Part shown: positions 17,776-27,157 of the stretch, piece after piece
Position numbering within the stretch: the stretch's first letter is position 1
How the letters are laid out: every line of letters starts with the position of its first letter
Source of the DNA: Amycolatopsis sp. cg9
Lineage (GTDB): Bacteria; Actinomycetota; Actinomycetes; Mycobacteriales; Pseudonocardiaceae
Length of the DNA stretch: 64,000 nucleotides
Direction of reading: 5' to 3'
NCBI RefSeq assembly: GCF_041346945.1
Contig: NZ_CP166850.1
Coordinates: 8,912,501-8,976,500, forward strand
The notes under the pieces: generated by a model
Databases searched by the model: none
What the model was told of the DNA's origin: nothing
What the model saw: only the letters and a program-made list of their open reading frames with translations
Position numbers and translations under genes: made by a program

Positions 17776-19230
17776 GTGGTGGCGCGATTTACGGCCGAGC
17801 AGATTTACGGGTTCGCCCGCGAAGCCGGTTTTTCACCGGACCGCGCCGCGACGATGACCGCGATCGCCCTCGCGGAGTCCGGGGGCAGCAGCGGGGCGCA
17901 CAACCCCCACGGGGAAGACAGCCGTGGCCTCTGGCAGATCAACGTGCGCTCCCACGCCGCGCTCGGCCGTGGCGACCTCTACGACCCGCTCACGAACGCG
18001 AAGGCGGCGTATGCGGTGTCCCACGGCGGAGCGGACATCTCGCCGTGGACCACGACCCACGGCGGGCTCTCCGCCCGCTACCTGCGCTACCGCGCCCAGG
18101 CCGAAGCGGCGGCGGTGGCCTACGGCGACGGCGACGGCCACGGCATGTGGACCGGCACGGCGGGCTACGGCGACCACGTCGGCGGCGGGTCGGCCGCGGG
18201 CGGCGGGAAGCCTTCGGCGGCCACGACCGGCGACGGCAGCGACGCCGTCGTCGTCGCCCACCCGGCGGACAACGGCGGCGCGGCCGCCACGGCCGGCGCC
18301 CGCGACGGTGAGGAGTACGGGATCCCGCTGGACGACCCCCCTCCCGCCGACGGCGTGCACACCGCCGCCGCGACGGCCGGGACGGGTGCGCGGGCCGGTC
18401 AGGAGTACGGCATCCCGCTCGGCGACGAGCCGCCGGCGACGACGAGCCCGCCGGCCGGCGACCGCCCCGCGGGAACCGGGGATCCGGGGAAGCTGCAACG
18501 GTTCCTCGACGTCGCCGTCGCCCAGACGGGCGACCACTACGTCTGGGGTGCGCGTGCCGGCATGAACGACCCCGATCCGACCGCCTTCGACTGCTCGGAC
18601 CTGGTGCAGTGGGCCACCCACCAAGTGGGGGTCGAGCTGCCCCGGACCGCGTGGCAGCAGTACGAGTTCCTGCACAAGCAGGGGTACACGATCCCGGTGG
18701 AGCAGGCGATCCACACACCGGGCGCGCTGCTGTTCAGCTTCTCCTCCGATCCCGACAAGGGCCTGCCCGCGCACAACCACGTCGCGATCAGCCTCGGCAA
18801 CGGCAAGACGATGGAGGCGAAGGGCACCCAGTACGGCGTCGGTTCGTGGGAGGCGAACACGAAGCGGTTCCAGTACGCCGTCGTCATCCCCGGCGTTTCG
18901 GACGGGCAGGCGGCCGCCCACCCGGCACCCGCGCCGGCCGCGCACGTCGTGGACGACTTCCAGCACCACCTCGACACCGATCCCGCCGCGCTGGACGCGG
19001 ACCCCGCCGTGCTGACCGCCAGCCGGCACCTCACCGCCGCCGAGCCGGCGCCGCACGTCGCCGACGAGCACGTCGAACCGGCCGACACCGCGGAGCCGGA
19101 GCAGCTGAGCGGCACCCTGGACGACATCGACCACGACGGCGTCGACGACGCCTTGCACCACGCCGAGCAGTGGTCCGCCCACTTCGACGACCACCCGGCC
19201 GACCACCACGACGTGTCCGGGGCGCACTGA
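17776..19230 (+). CDS. Peptidoglycan hydrolase: lysozyme-like plus NlpC/P60 domains, no signal peptide
   Basis: About 484 residues; the start may be either of two adjacent GTGs (17776 or 17779). Residues 1-105 are a lysozyme-like/SLT fold with catalytic Glu in ALAESGGSSG and SRGLWQINVRSHA. Residues about 235-375 are NlpC/P60 with catalytic Cys in FDCSDLVQWA and His in HNHVAISLG. The linker holds two EYGIPL-D-x-PPA repeats. The C-terminus (380-484) is Asp/His-rich with an EF-hand-like DIDHDGVDD. No signal peptide or membrane segment is visible, so export would need the injection system or lysis. It opens a tightly overlapped operon with two dynamin-like GTPases and two DUF4157 proteins. Confidence 0.9.
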   Translation: MVARFTAEQIYGFAREAGFSPDRAATMTAIALAESGGSSGAHNPHGEDSRGLWQINVRSHAALGRGDLYDPLTNAKAAYAVSHGGADISPWTTTHGGLSARYLRYRAQAEAAAVAYGDGDGHGMWTGTAGYGDHVGGGSAAGGGKPSAATTGDGSDAVVVAHPADNGGAAATAGARDGEEYGIPLDDPPPADGVHTAAATAGTGARAGQEYGIPLGDEPPATTSPPAGDRPAGTGDPGKLQRFLDVAVAQTGDHYVWGARAGMNDPDPTAFDCSDLVQWATHQVGVELPRTAWQQYEFLHKQGYTIPVEQAIHTPGALLFSFSSDPDKGLPAHNHVAISLGNGKTMEAKGTQYGVGSWEANTKRFQYAVVIPGVSDGQAAAHPAPAPAAHVVDDFQHHLDTDPAALDADPAVLTASRHLTAAEPAPHVADEHVEPADTAEPEQLSGTLDDIDHDGVDDALHHAEQWSAHFDDHPADHHDVSGAH

Positions 19231-21038
19231 TGAGCTCCGCCGCGGACACCGCCGACCTGCTCACCCTGCTCGACGCCGCTGCCGGCGAAACGCGCTCGGC
19301 CGGGCGCCCGGACCTCGCCGAGAAGCTGGTCGCCTGCAAGCACCGGCTGACCTCGGGCGCCTGGCACGTGCTCGTGGCGGGCGAGTTCAAGAAGGGCAAG
19401 AGCACGCTGGTCAACGCGCTGCTCGGCGTCGAGGTGTGCGGTGCCGACCCGGTGGCGTTCAGCGCGGTGCCCACGCTGGTGCGCCACGGTGGGCAGCCCG
19501 GCGCCGAGCTGGTGCCCGACACCGAGTCCGCGGCCCCGCGGCCGGTGGCCGTGCGTGCCGCCGCCGGGCACGGGCGCACCGGGGTGACCGAGGACGGCAC
19601 CCGGTTGCGCGCGGTCGAAGTCGCGCTCCCCCGGCAGCTCCTCGCCGACGGGCTGGTGCTCGCCGACACCCCCGGGCTCGGCGGCGGGTTCGCCGCGGCC
19701 GCCGCGGCCGCCACCATGCGGGCCCTCGCGCTGGCCGACGGCGTGATCATGGTGACCGACGCGTCGCAGGAGCTCACCGCTACCGAGGTCGAGTTCCTCC
19801 GGCACGCCGTCGAAGCGTGCCCCACCCTGCTCATCGCGCTGACCAAGATCGACTTCTACCCGCACTGGCGGCGCATCCTCGACCTCGACCGCGAGCACCT
19901 GCGCACCGCCGGGATCGACGCCGAGGTCGTCGCGGTTTCGGCGCCCCTGCGCGAACTGGCCGTCACGACCGGGGATCCCGCGCTGAACGCGGAGTCCGGG
20001 TACCCCGTCCTGGCCGACCGGCTGCGCGCGTGGCGTGCCGCGGAACGGTCGGGCAAGTCCGCGCCGGCCGCCGCGGCCCTGGTCAGCGGCGCGCTGCGGC
20101 AGGTCGCCGACTCCCTCGCCGCCGAGCACACCACGCTGACGCGACCGGAGCGGCGGCCGGAGACCGAACGCCGGACCGAGCACGCCGAGCGGCGCGCGCG
20201 GGGGCTGGCGAGCCCGTCCTCGCGCTGGCTCAACACGATCACCGACCGGTTCGCCGACATCCAGGTGCGGCTGGAGAGCGACCTGGCCACCCGGACCCGC
20301 CAGCTGGAGGCCGAGGTGTCGAAGGTGATCCGCGAGAGCGACCCCACCCGCGAGTGGGCCGGGATCGTGCCCCGGGTCCACCGCCGCACCAACGAGGAGC
20401 TGACCGGCGCGCACGCGGCGCTGATCCGCTCGATCGACGAACTGGCCGAGGAGATCGGGGCCCTGTTCCACGCCACGGCCGAAGAGGTGGACGCGCTCGG
20501 CGACCGCGGCGCGGAGCCGGCCCGCGACGCCGAACTCGGCCTGCTCGGCGCCCGGGCGGGCAGCAAGCTGGAAGTCGGCATGCACGCCGCCCGCGGCTGG
20601 TCGCTGTCCAGCTCGGTGGTCACCACGCTGCTGGTCACGACGCTGCACCCCGGCTTGCTGATCGCCCTGCCGGTGACCGCGGTGCTCGGCAGCGTCTTCG
20701 CCGTCAAAGCCGTGCGCAGCTACCGGAACACGCGGCTCGACGCGGCCCGCACGGAGGCGGTGCGGGCCGCCGCGAACTACCTCAGCCAGGCCCGCGCCGA
20801 TGCCCACCGCGCGTCGCTGGACCTGATCCGGCACAGCCGCAGCCGCATCCGCGACTTCTACCTCGACCAGGCCGCCGAACTGGTGTCGGCGGCCAAGCAC
20901 GAGCAGGCGGCGGTGGCGAGGGCGGCGCGCACGGCCGACGGCGAGACGGCGGCCCGCGGCGCGGCGGCGAAGGCGGAACTCGACCGCGTCACCGCGCTCC
21001 TGGCCACCGCGGACCGGTTCGCCGGGAGCGCGCGGTGA
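19230..21038 (+). CDS. Dynamin-like GTPase, first of a pair
   Basis: 602 residues; ATG overlaps the hydrolase stop by one base (TGATG). G1 is AGEFKKGKSTLVNALLG (residues about 49-65), G3 LADTPGLGG, G4 ALTKIDFYP, so GTP binding should be intact. The helical second half contains a hydrophobic hairpin at about residues 456-494 (WSLSSSVVTTLLVTTLHPGL), the likely membrane paddle. Bacterial dynamins (BDLP, DynAB, IniA-like) remodel or seal membranes and often come as unlike pairs, as here with the next gene. Their place between a wall hydrolase and DUF4157 proteins suggests envelope work linked to the injection system; this link is inferred from position. Confidence 0.88.
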   Translation: MSSAADTADLLTLLDAAAGETRSAGRPDLAEKLVACKHRLTSGAWHVLVAGEFKKGKSTLVNALLGVEVCGADPVAFSAVPTLVRHGGQPGAELVPDTESAAPRPVAVRAAAGHGRTGVTEDGTRLRAVEVALPRQLLADGLVLADTPGLGGGFAAAAAAATMRALALADGVIMVTDASQELTATEVEFLRHAVEACPTLLIALTKIDFYPHWRRILDLDREHLRTAGIDAEVVAVSAPLRELAVTTGDPALNAESGYPVLADRLRAWRAAERSGKSAPAAAALVSGALRQVADSLAAEHTTLTRPERRPETERRTEHAERRARGLASPSSRWLNTITDRFADIQVRLESDLATRTRQLEAEVSKVIRESDPTREWAGIVPRVHRRTNEELTGAHAALIRSIDELAEEIGALFHATAEEVDALGDRGAEPARDAELGLLGARAGSKLEVGMHAARGWSLSSSVVTTLLVTTLHPGLLIALPVTAVLGSVFAVKAVRSYRNTRLDAARTEAVRAAANYLSQARADAHRASLDLIRHSRSRIRDFYLDQAAELVSAAKHEQAAVARAARTADGETAARGAAAKAELDRVTALLATADRFAGSAR

Positions 21039-22585
21039 CGCCCGGGCTTCCCGCGCAGGCCCGGTCCCTGCTCACCGAAGCCGCGCACGCCTACCGGGGC
21101 CGGCCGGCCGAGGCCCGGCTGGGGCAGGCCGTCCGGCAGCTGTCCGGCCCGCTGCGCGTGGCGCTGGCGGGGCGCGTCAAGGCAGGCAAGTCGACACTGC
21201 TCAACGCGCTCGTCGGGGCCCGGGTGGCGGCCACCGACGCGGGCGAGTGCACGAAGGTCGTCACGTGGTACCGGCACGGTCCGCAGCCGGCCGCGACCGC
21301 GTTCCCGCGGACCGGGCAGCCGATCCCCCTGAAGGTCACCGGCACCGCCGGGCAGTGGCTCCTGGACCTGGCCGGCCTGCCCGCCGGCGACCTCGACCGG
21401 GTGGAGGTCACGCTGCCCTCGGCGTGGCTGGGCCGGATGGTCCTGGTGGACACGCCCGGGATGGGCTCGCTGACCGAGTCGGCCGGCCGGCGCACGCAGG
21501 ACCTGCTCGGCGAGACCGGCTCGGTGGACGCCGTGCTGTACCTGCTGCGGCACCTGCATTCGTCCGATGTGGACTTCCTGGACACCTTCCACGAGGCCGG
21601 GTCCGGGGGCAGCACCCCGGTCAACGCGGTCGGCGTGCTGTCCCGCGCCGACGAGCTCGGCGGGGGCGATCCCGACGCACTGGGCCACGCCGCCCGGGTC
21701 GCCGCCGGCTACCGCGCCGATCCCCGGATCCACAGCCTGGTGCACACCGTGCTGCCGGTCGCCGGGCTCCTCGCCGAGACGGCGGCCACGCTGACCGGCG
21801 AGGAGTTCGCCACCCTGGCCGCGCTCGCGGCGGCCGGCGAGCCCACCACCCGCCCGCTGCTGCTTTCGACCCGGCGGTTCACGTCGGCGGTCCGCGGCCT
21901 GGACGTCACCCCGGAGGCCCGGCAGCGGCTGCTGGACCTGCTGGGGGTGTACGGCGTCCGGCTCGGCCTCGACCTGATCCGCGCCGGCACGTCCACTGTG
22001 GACGAACTGCGCACGGCGCTCGCGGACCGCAGCGGGCTCGCGGAGTTGCGCCGGCTCCTGCTGACCCAGTTCGCCGAACGCCGCGACGTCCTCAAGGCCG
22101 ACGGCGCGCTCCGGCTGGTCGAGGCGGTCTGCCGCGAGGACCCGATCCCGGCCGCGCCCCGGCTGCGCCAGGCCGTCGAACGGCTGCGGGCCAACGCCCA
22201 CGAGCTCACCGAACTCCGCCTGCTCACCGACCTGCGCCTGGGCGCGGTCCCCGGACCACCCGCGGCACTGGCGGCGATGGAACGGCTGCTGGGCGGCGGA
22301 GGCGCCGCGATCACGACGAGGCTGGGCGTGAGCCCGGACACCCCACCCGCGACGGCCCGCGCGGCGCTGACCGAGCAGCACACGCACTGGCGGCGGGTCG
22401 CCCAGAACCCGCTCACCGACCCGGCACTGGCCCGGGCCGCCCAGGTACTGCAACGCACGTGCGAAGGCCTCGACGTCGGTCCGCCACCACCCCCACCGCC
22501 GCGTCCGCAGCCGCCGGACGCCGAACGGACCGTGTCGCTGCGGGTCCCCCCGCGGCCGGGAACGCCGGGAGGTCAGCGCCGATGA
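21035..22585 (+). CDS. Dynamin-like GTPase, second of the pair
   Basis: 516 residues from a GTG overlapping the previous stop (GTGA). G1 is AGRVKAGKSTLLNAL (residues about 45-59) and G3 is LVDTPGMGS. The G4 position reads VLSRADELGG, where the usual [NT]KxD Lys is Arg, so guanine recognition may be weakened. No obvious hydrophobic paddle is seen; the last ~35 residues are Pro-rich. A membrane-bearing and a soluble dynamin encoded side by side resemble heteromeric bacterial dynamin pairs such as DynA/DynB. It overlaps the DUF4157 gene start by four bases, so the operon is translationally chained. Confidence 0.85.
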   Translation: MTPGLPAQARSLLTEAAHAYRGRPAEARLGQAVRQLSGPLRVALAGRVKAGKSTLLNALVGARVAATDAGECTKVVTWYRHGPQPAATAFPRTGQPIPLKVTGTAGQWLLDLAGLPAGDLDRVEVTLPSAWLGRMVLVDTPGMGSLTESAGRRTQDLLGETGSVDAVLYLLRHLHSSDVDFLDTFHEAGSGGSTPVNAVGVLSRADELGGGDPDALGHAARVAAGYRADPRIHSLVHTVLPVAGLLAETAATLTGEEFATLAALAAAGEPTTRPLLLSTRRFTSAVRGLDVTPEARQRLLDLLGVYGVRLGLDLIRAGTSTVDELRTALADRSGLAELRRLLLTQFAERRDVLKADGALRLVEAVCREDPIPAAPRLRQAVERLRANAHELTELRLLTDLRLGAVPGPPAALAAMERLLGGGGAAITTRLGVSPDTPPATARAALTEQHTHWRRVAQNPLTDPALARAAQVLQRTCEGLDVGPPPPPPPRPQPPDAERTVSLRVPPRPGTPGGQRR

Positions 22586-25500
22586 CCGAACCGACCCGCC
22601 AGGCCGCGCAGACCCGGCCGGCCCGGCGCCCCGAGCCCGCCCGGGAGCCGCCGGCGCGCGGACCGCGGCTGGCCGCGGCGGGGAACGCGGCGATCGGCCG
22701 GCTCCTCGGCGGCCCGGTGCCGGGCGGCGCCGAGGTCACCGCCGGCGGCAACGGCGCGGCATCGCGGGTGCTGGGGACGCAGGTCCGGCGGTGCGGGCCG
22801 AACCCGTGCTCCTGCACCGACGACGAGGAACCGGAACGCCAGGTCCGCCGGTCGGCCATCGAAACGCAAGTCCGGCGATGCGGCGCCGGCCCCTGCGGCT
22901 GCGACGAAGAACCCGGGTACCAAGTCCGCCGGTCGGCCGCCGCGCCGGCAGGGCCGTCACCCGCGTTCCTCGGCGCCTTGGACCGGGGCGGGCCCGGTAA
23001 CACCCTGCCGGACGGGTTCCGCGCCGTCGCCGAGGATCGGTTCGGTGCGGACTTCGCCGACGTGCGGCTGCACACCGACGGCGCCGCGGCGGACGCCTCG
23101 GAAGTCATCAGCGCCCGGGCGTTCACCATCGGCGACGACGTTTACTTCGCCCGCGGCGAGTACCGGCCGGAGACCGTGCGCGGGCAGCGACTGCTGGCGC
23201 ACGAGCTCACCCACGTCGTCCAGGGCGGCGGACCGCGCGCGGCCGGCTCGTGGCTGAGCCACCCCGCCGATCCCGCCGAACGAGCCGCCGAAGCCGCCGC
23301 CGACGCGTTCATGGCGGGCGGCACTGTGTCCACAGTGGACCCACCGGCCGCGGCCGTGCACCGCGACGGGCCACCGGCACCGGACACCGCCGCGGCGCCC
23401 GCGATCATCGCTGCGGTCCGGGGCGACGACGTCCCCGGAGTGGTCCGCTTGCTCGACGGGCACACCCGTCCCGAGCTCGCTGCCCTCCGCGGTACCGTCA
23501 ACGCCGCGATCGGCACCCGGCTGGAGAGCTGGCTGTTCACCGGCGGCCCCGCGGCCGTACCGGACCCCGACGGCTTCGGCGCGGTCCCGCAGGGCCCCGC
23601 CCCCGAGGCCGAGCACGGGCTCCGGCTGCTGTGGCCGGCGCTCACGCTGGTCGAGCGGCTCCGGTTCTACGACGAAGGCTGGCGCGAGCTGGAACAGGCG
23701 CAGCTGGACGTGATCAAGGCGGCGAGCGCCGACGAGCGGGCCGTGGCCCGGACCGACACCGCGGCCCTCGCGCCGGTCTACGCGGCCATGGAACCCCAGG
23801 AAGAGTTCCAGGCGCGCTCGCTGATCGACCCGACACCGGAGGGCCGCTACGCCGCGGCGGAGCACCTGCTGCGCCGCGCCCCCGGCGTGTTCCACGACGA
23901 GGAAGACGCGGTCTTCGACTCGCTGATGGAGCTGTCCCCCGCCCAGCGCCGCCAGTTCTACACCGCGCACGAATCGGCCATCACCGACATGATGAGCGAT
24001 TCGCGGGCCGGACTGCTGCGCAATCTCGCGTACGGCAGCGAGGCCGACGCGCTCATCGCGCGCTTGCGCGAGGCCACCGAGGGCCGCCGAGACGACCTGG
24101 CGGCCGTTCAGGACGTCGTCGACCGCGCGGTCAAGCTCTTCCAGGAACGCGCCACGCTGCGCGCGTCGGTGCGGGCCGGGTCGCTGCCGCCCGCCGACCG
24201 CGCGACGGTCGAAGCGCGGCTGCGGGAGCTCGACGACCTCGACAAGCTGCTGCGGTTCGACCGCGGCGGTGACGGCGCCCTCGACTCCGCGAGCTTCCTC
24301 GGCCGGCTGGCCGATGCCCGCGGCGACGCGGGCGCGTTCGCCGCCGACGCCCAGCGGCTCGGCCAGTTCGCGAGCCCCGCGGACGCGCGCCGGCAGGCGT
24401 TCGAAACCGCCAAGCAGCACATCCTCATGGCCGATGGCGACGTGGACACCATCCGCACCGCGCTCGTCCGGCTGCACGCCCCGCGCACCGCCGCGCCGGA
24501 CCCCGGCGGCCCGGGTGCCGCCGAACAGGCCGAGGACGAGCGGCTCCGCCGGGAGCTGCTGGCCGACCCGGCGGTGGTCGCGGTCATCGACGGCCTCACG
24601 CCCTATCAGCGGATGCGGGTGAGCGACGCTGTCACCGCGGACGCGTTCGCCGAGACGCTGGGCCACCTCAACGACGCGGTGCAGGGTGGCCAATGGGGCC
24701 CGTTCTTCGTGGAGCTGGTGCGGATCGCGCGCAACCCCGGCTGGCGGGCGCGGTACCAGGCCACCGCGCCGGATCCGTTCGGCGTCTACGCTCAGGTCCA
24801 CGGCGAGCAGCGCGAGATCATGGAGACGATCCTCGCCGACCCCGCGCGCATCCCGCTGCGCGCGCTCATGGCGTTCACCGGCGACGCGGACGTGCTGGCC
24901 ACCGCCGCGTCCGAGCTCACCGACGAGCAACGCGGGCAGCTGCGCACCGGGTACCTGCTGGCCACCCAGCCGCCGATCGGGGCGCCCACCGAAGCCGAGG
25001 TCGCCGCGGTCACCGCGTACCGCGAGTTCGAGGGGCAGCTGCGCTCGTCCCAGACGACGTGGCGGATCTTCTTCGACGACGCCGGCTACCAGCGCGTCCT
25101 GTGGGCGATGCTCGGCAGCGACCCCACCCGCGACGAAATGGCCACCGGCGGGGGCCGGTTCCGCGCCGCGGAGCTGATGTACCAGCAGCAACAGGCGAAA
25201 CTGGGCCTGGACCGCGGCGCGGCCGCCGGGTTCACCGAGGCCGACGAGACCATGGTGGCCGCCGGGCGCGAGTTCGCCGCCCGGTTCGAGCCGCTCCGCG
25301 CGGCCCGCACGTTGTCTACTGTGGACTTCGCCGCACTGGCGGCGCTGCACGACCGGTTCACCGGCCGGGCCGGCGAGTTCGAGCAAGCGAGCAACACCGT
25401 CGGCGAACTGGCGGGCGTGATCGCGGCGACGGTCGCGGGCGTCGTGGTGATCGCCGCGACCGGCGGCGCCGCGGCGCCGGGCGTGGTCGCGCTCGCCGCC

Positions 25501-27132
25501 GCGGCCGGCGCCGGTTCCCGCGTGGTCACCCGCGAGCTGATCGGCGGCGACTACTACACCGCTGCGTCCGTGGCCGGCGCGCGGGACGCGCTCCTCGGCG
25601 GGGTCGACGCCGCGTTGGCAGTGGTCGGCGCGTCCCTGGCCGCACGCGGCGCGCAGTTGCTGGGCGTCGGCGGGCACGCGCTGACCAGCGGAGCCGCCCG
25701 CGTCGCCGGCGCGGTCGCCGAGGAGGCGAGCGGCGCCGCGGTCGACGCCGGATCATCACTGGCGAAGCGGGTCGCGGCCGGCGCTGTGGAGTCCGCTTTG
25801 GACGGTGCGTTCTCCGGCGCGGTCAGCGAAGCCTTCGGCACCATGACCGACGAGGCGACCTGGCGCCGCGGCGTCTGGAACGGCCTGGTCCGGGTCGGCG
25901 AAGCCGCCTTGGCCGCCGGCTTGACCGGCCTGGCGACCGGCGGCCTGCTGGGCGCCGCGATGCCGGTGGCGGGCGCGGGCGCGGGTCGGCTCTGGAACGC
26001 CGTCGTCGGCCAGGGCATCGAACGGAAGCTCGCCGACGCCGGGGCCTCGGCACTGCTGGCGGACGCCCGCCGCGCGGCGCAGGCGGGACAGACCGCCGAA
26101 GTCGACCGGCTGGTGCAGCAGCTGGAAACCCACCTCACGCCCGAGGAAACGACGATGCTGCGGCGAGAACTCAACGCCGGACTGGGCGACGCGCTGGGCC
26201 CTGCGGAATCACGGCTGCTGACCGAGAGCGCGGGCGTCGAAGACGGCATCGCGCTGCTGCCGGAACAGCTCGAAGCCGAGTTCGACGTGGTGCGGCGCAG
26301 CGAACCGCGGCCCAGCACCACGGCCGGGTACGTGGACGAGATCGACCTCGGCAACGGGCACACCTGGCGCCGCCGCGAGGACGGCACATGGTGCCGGTTC
26401 AGCACGCGAAGCCTGTGCGGCACCACGATCCCCGGTGCTCCGGCGATGTCCTCGACCGCGCTCGGAAACGCCGCCGATCCGGCCCAGTTGCGCAGGATGC
26501 TCGATCAGCTGGACGACGAGCTCGACATCATTGCGAGCCACCCGGACGCGTCGGCCATGGCCGACGAGGCGACCGCCGTCCGACGATTGCTGGAAGCCGG
26601 CGACCTCCGTGGTGCGGCAGAACGGTTCTCACGGCTGCGGCGCCGCGTGGACATCTCGCTCAGCTCGGTGCCCGAAGGCGCTCTCGAACGTCCCTTCGGC
26701 GGGGCCGAAGAGGGCCGCATGGGCACTCGGACGCCAGCCGGGCCCAGCGGCGGCGGGCATGCCGTGCACCTCGACGTCAACGCCCCGCCCACCGCCGACC
26801 CGACGGGCAACCGGCTGCTCGCGCACGTCCGGGACGCATTGGAACGCTTCGACGACGAAGGCTTCACGGAGGCACAACGGGCGGCACTGCGCGACAACCC
26901 TCAGCTCCAAGCGGCGTATCGCGGCGCGCGGATCGACGAGTTCGCCAAGGCGGCCGTCGAGCAGGATCCCGAGCTGCAGCACGTGATCGTCACCGGACTG
27001 TACGAGCCGGGAGCCGACTTCTACGACTCGGTCACCGGCCGGTGGTACGACATCACGACCGCCGCGGCATGGAAGGACCACGTCACGAAGTACGGCGCGC
27101 ATGGCAGCCGGCTTCCCACCGAACGCAAGTGA
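22582..27132 (+). CDS. Giant DUF4157 protein with Cys motifs and a C-terminal toxin-like domain (eCIS cargo candidate)
   Basis: 1516 residues. N-terminal 65 residues are disordered. Residues 66-117 hold two QVRRCG-x2-PC-x-C motifs alternating with QVRRSA, a possible metal site. Residues about 125-215 are DUF4157 with HELTH at 207-211, the zinc-peptidase-like domain that marks many eCIS-associated toxins. Residues 240-930 are helical. Residues about 935-1165 are hydrophobic and Gly/Ala-rich with membrane-inserting potential. The C-terminus (about 1440-1516) contains GLYEPGADFYDSVTG followed by WYDITT and a final His/Lys-rich helix, recalling restriction-endonuclease-fold toxin tips. No immunity gene follows. 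Toxic activity is inferred, not shown. Confidence 0.8.
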   Translation: MTEPTRQAAQTRPARRPEPAREPPARGPRLAAAGNAAIGRLLGGPVPGGAEVTAGGNGAASRVLGTQVRRCGPNPCSCTDDEEPERQVRRSAIETQVRRCGAGPCGCDEEPGYQVRRSAAAPAGPSPAFLGALDRGGPGNTLPDGFRAVAEDRFGADFADVRLHTDGAAADASEVISARAFTIGDDVYFARGEYRPETVRGQRLLAHELTHVVQGGGPRAAGSWLSHPADPAERAAEAAADAFMAGGTVSTVDPPAAAVHRDGPPAPDTAAAPAIIAAVRGDDVPGVVRLLDGHTRPELAALRGTVNAAIGTRLESWLFTGGPAAVPDPDGFGAVPQGPAPEAEHGLRLLWPALTLVERLRFYDEGWRELEQAQLDVIKAASADERAVARTDTAALAPVYAAMEPQEEFQARSLIDPTPEGRYAAAEHLLRRAPGVFHDEEDAVFDSLMELSPAQRRQFYTAHESAITDMMSDSRAGLLRNLAYGSEADALIARLREATEGRRDDLAAVQDVVDRAVKLFQERATLRASVRAGSLPPADRATVEARLRELDDLDKLLRFDRGGDGALDSASFLGRLADARGDAGAFAADAQRLGQFASPADARRQAFETAKQHILMADGDVDTIRTALVRLHAPRTAAPDPGGPGAAEQAEDERLRRELLADPAVVAVIDGLTPYQRMRVSDAVTADAFAETLGHLNDAVQGGQWGPFFVELVRIARNPGWRARYQATAPDPFGVYAQVHGEQREIMETILADPARIPLRALMAFTGDADVLATAASELTDEQRGQLRTGYLLATQPPIGAPTEAEVAAVTAYREFEGQLRSSQTTWRIFFDDAGYQRVLWAMLGSDPTRDEMATGGGRFRAAELMYQQQQAKLGLDRGAAAGFTEADETMVAAGREFAARFEPLRAARTLSTVDFAALAALHDRFTGRAGEFEQASNTVGELAGVIAATVAGVVVIAATGGAAAPGVVALAAAAGAGSRVVTRELIGGDYYTAASVAGARDALLGGVDAALAVVGASLAARGAQLLGVGGHALTSGAARVAGAVAEEASGAAVDAGSSLAKRVAAGAVESALDGAFSGAVSEAFGTMTDEATWRRGVWNGLVRVGEAALAAGLTGLATGGLLGAAMPVAGAGAGRLWNAVVGQGIERKLADAGASALLADARRAAQAGQTAEVDRLVQQLETHLTPEETTMLRRELNAGLGDALGPAESRLLTESAGVEDGIALLPEQLEAEFDVVRRSEPRPSTTAGYVDEIDLGNGHTWRRREDGTWCRFSTRSLCGTTIPGAPAMSSTALGNAADPAQLRRMLDQLDDELDIIASHPDASAMADEATAVRRLLEAGDLRGAAERFSRLRRRVDISLSSVPEGALERPFGGAEEGRMGTRTPAGPSGGGHAVHLDVNAPPTADPTGNRLLAHVRDALERFDDEGFTEAQRAALRDNPQLQAAYRGARIDEFAKAAVEQDPELQHVIVTGLYEPGADFYDSVTGRWYDITTAAAWKDHVTKYGAHGSRLPTERK

Positions 27133-27157
27133 CACCCCGCCCGGAAGGACCCGAGCC

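Noticed and set aside
18537..20900. Minus-strand 787-codon open frame
   Set aside because: Antisense to the hydrolase and dynamin genes, which have clear motifs; no ribosome site or domain.
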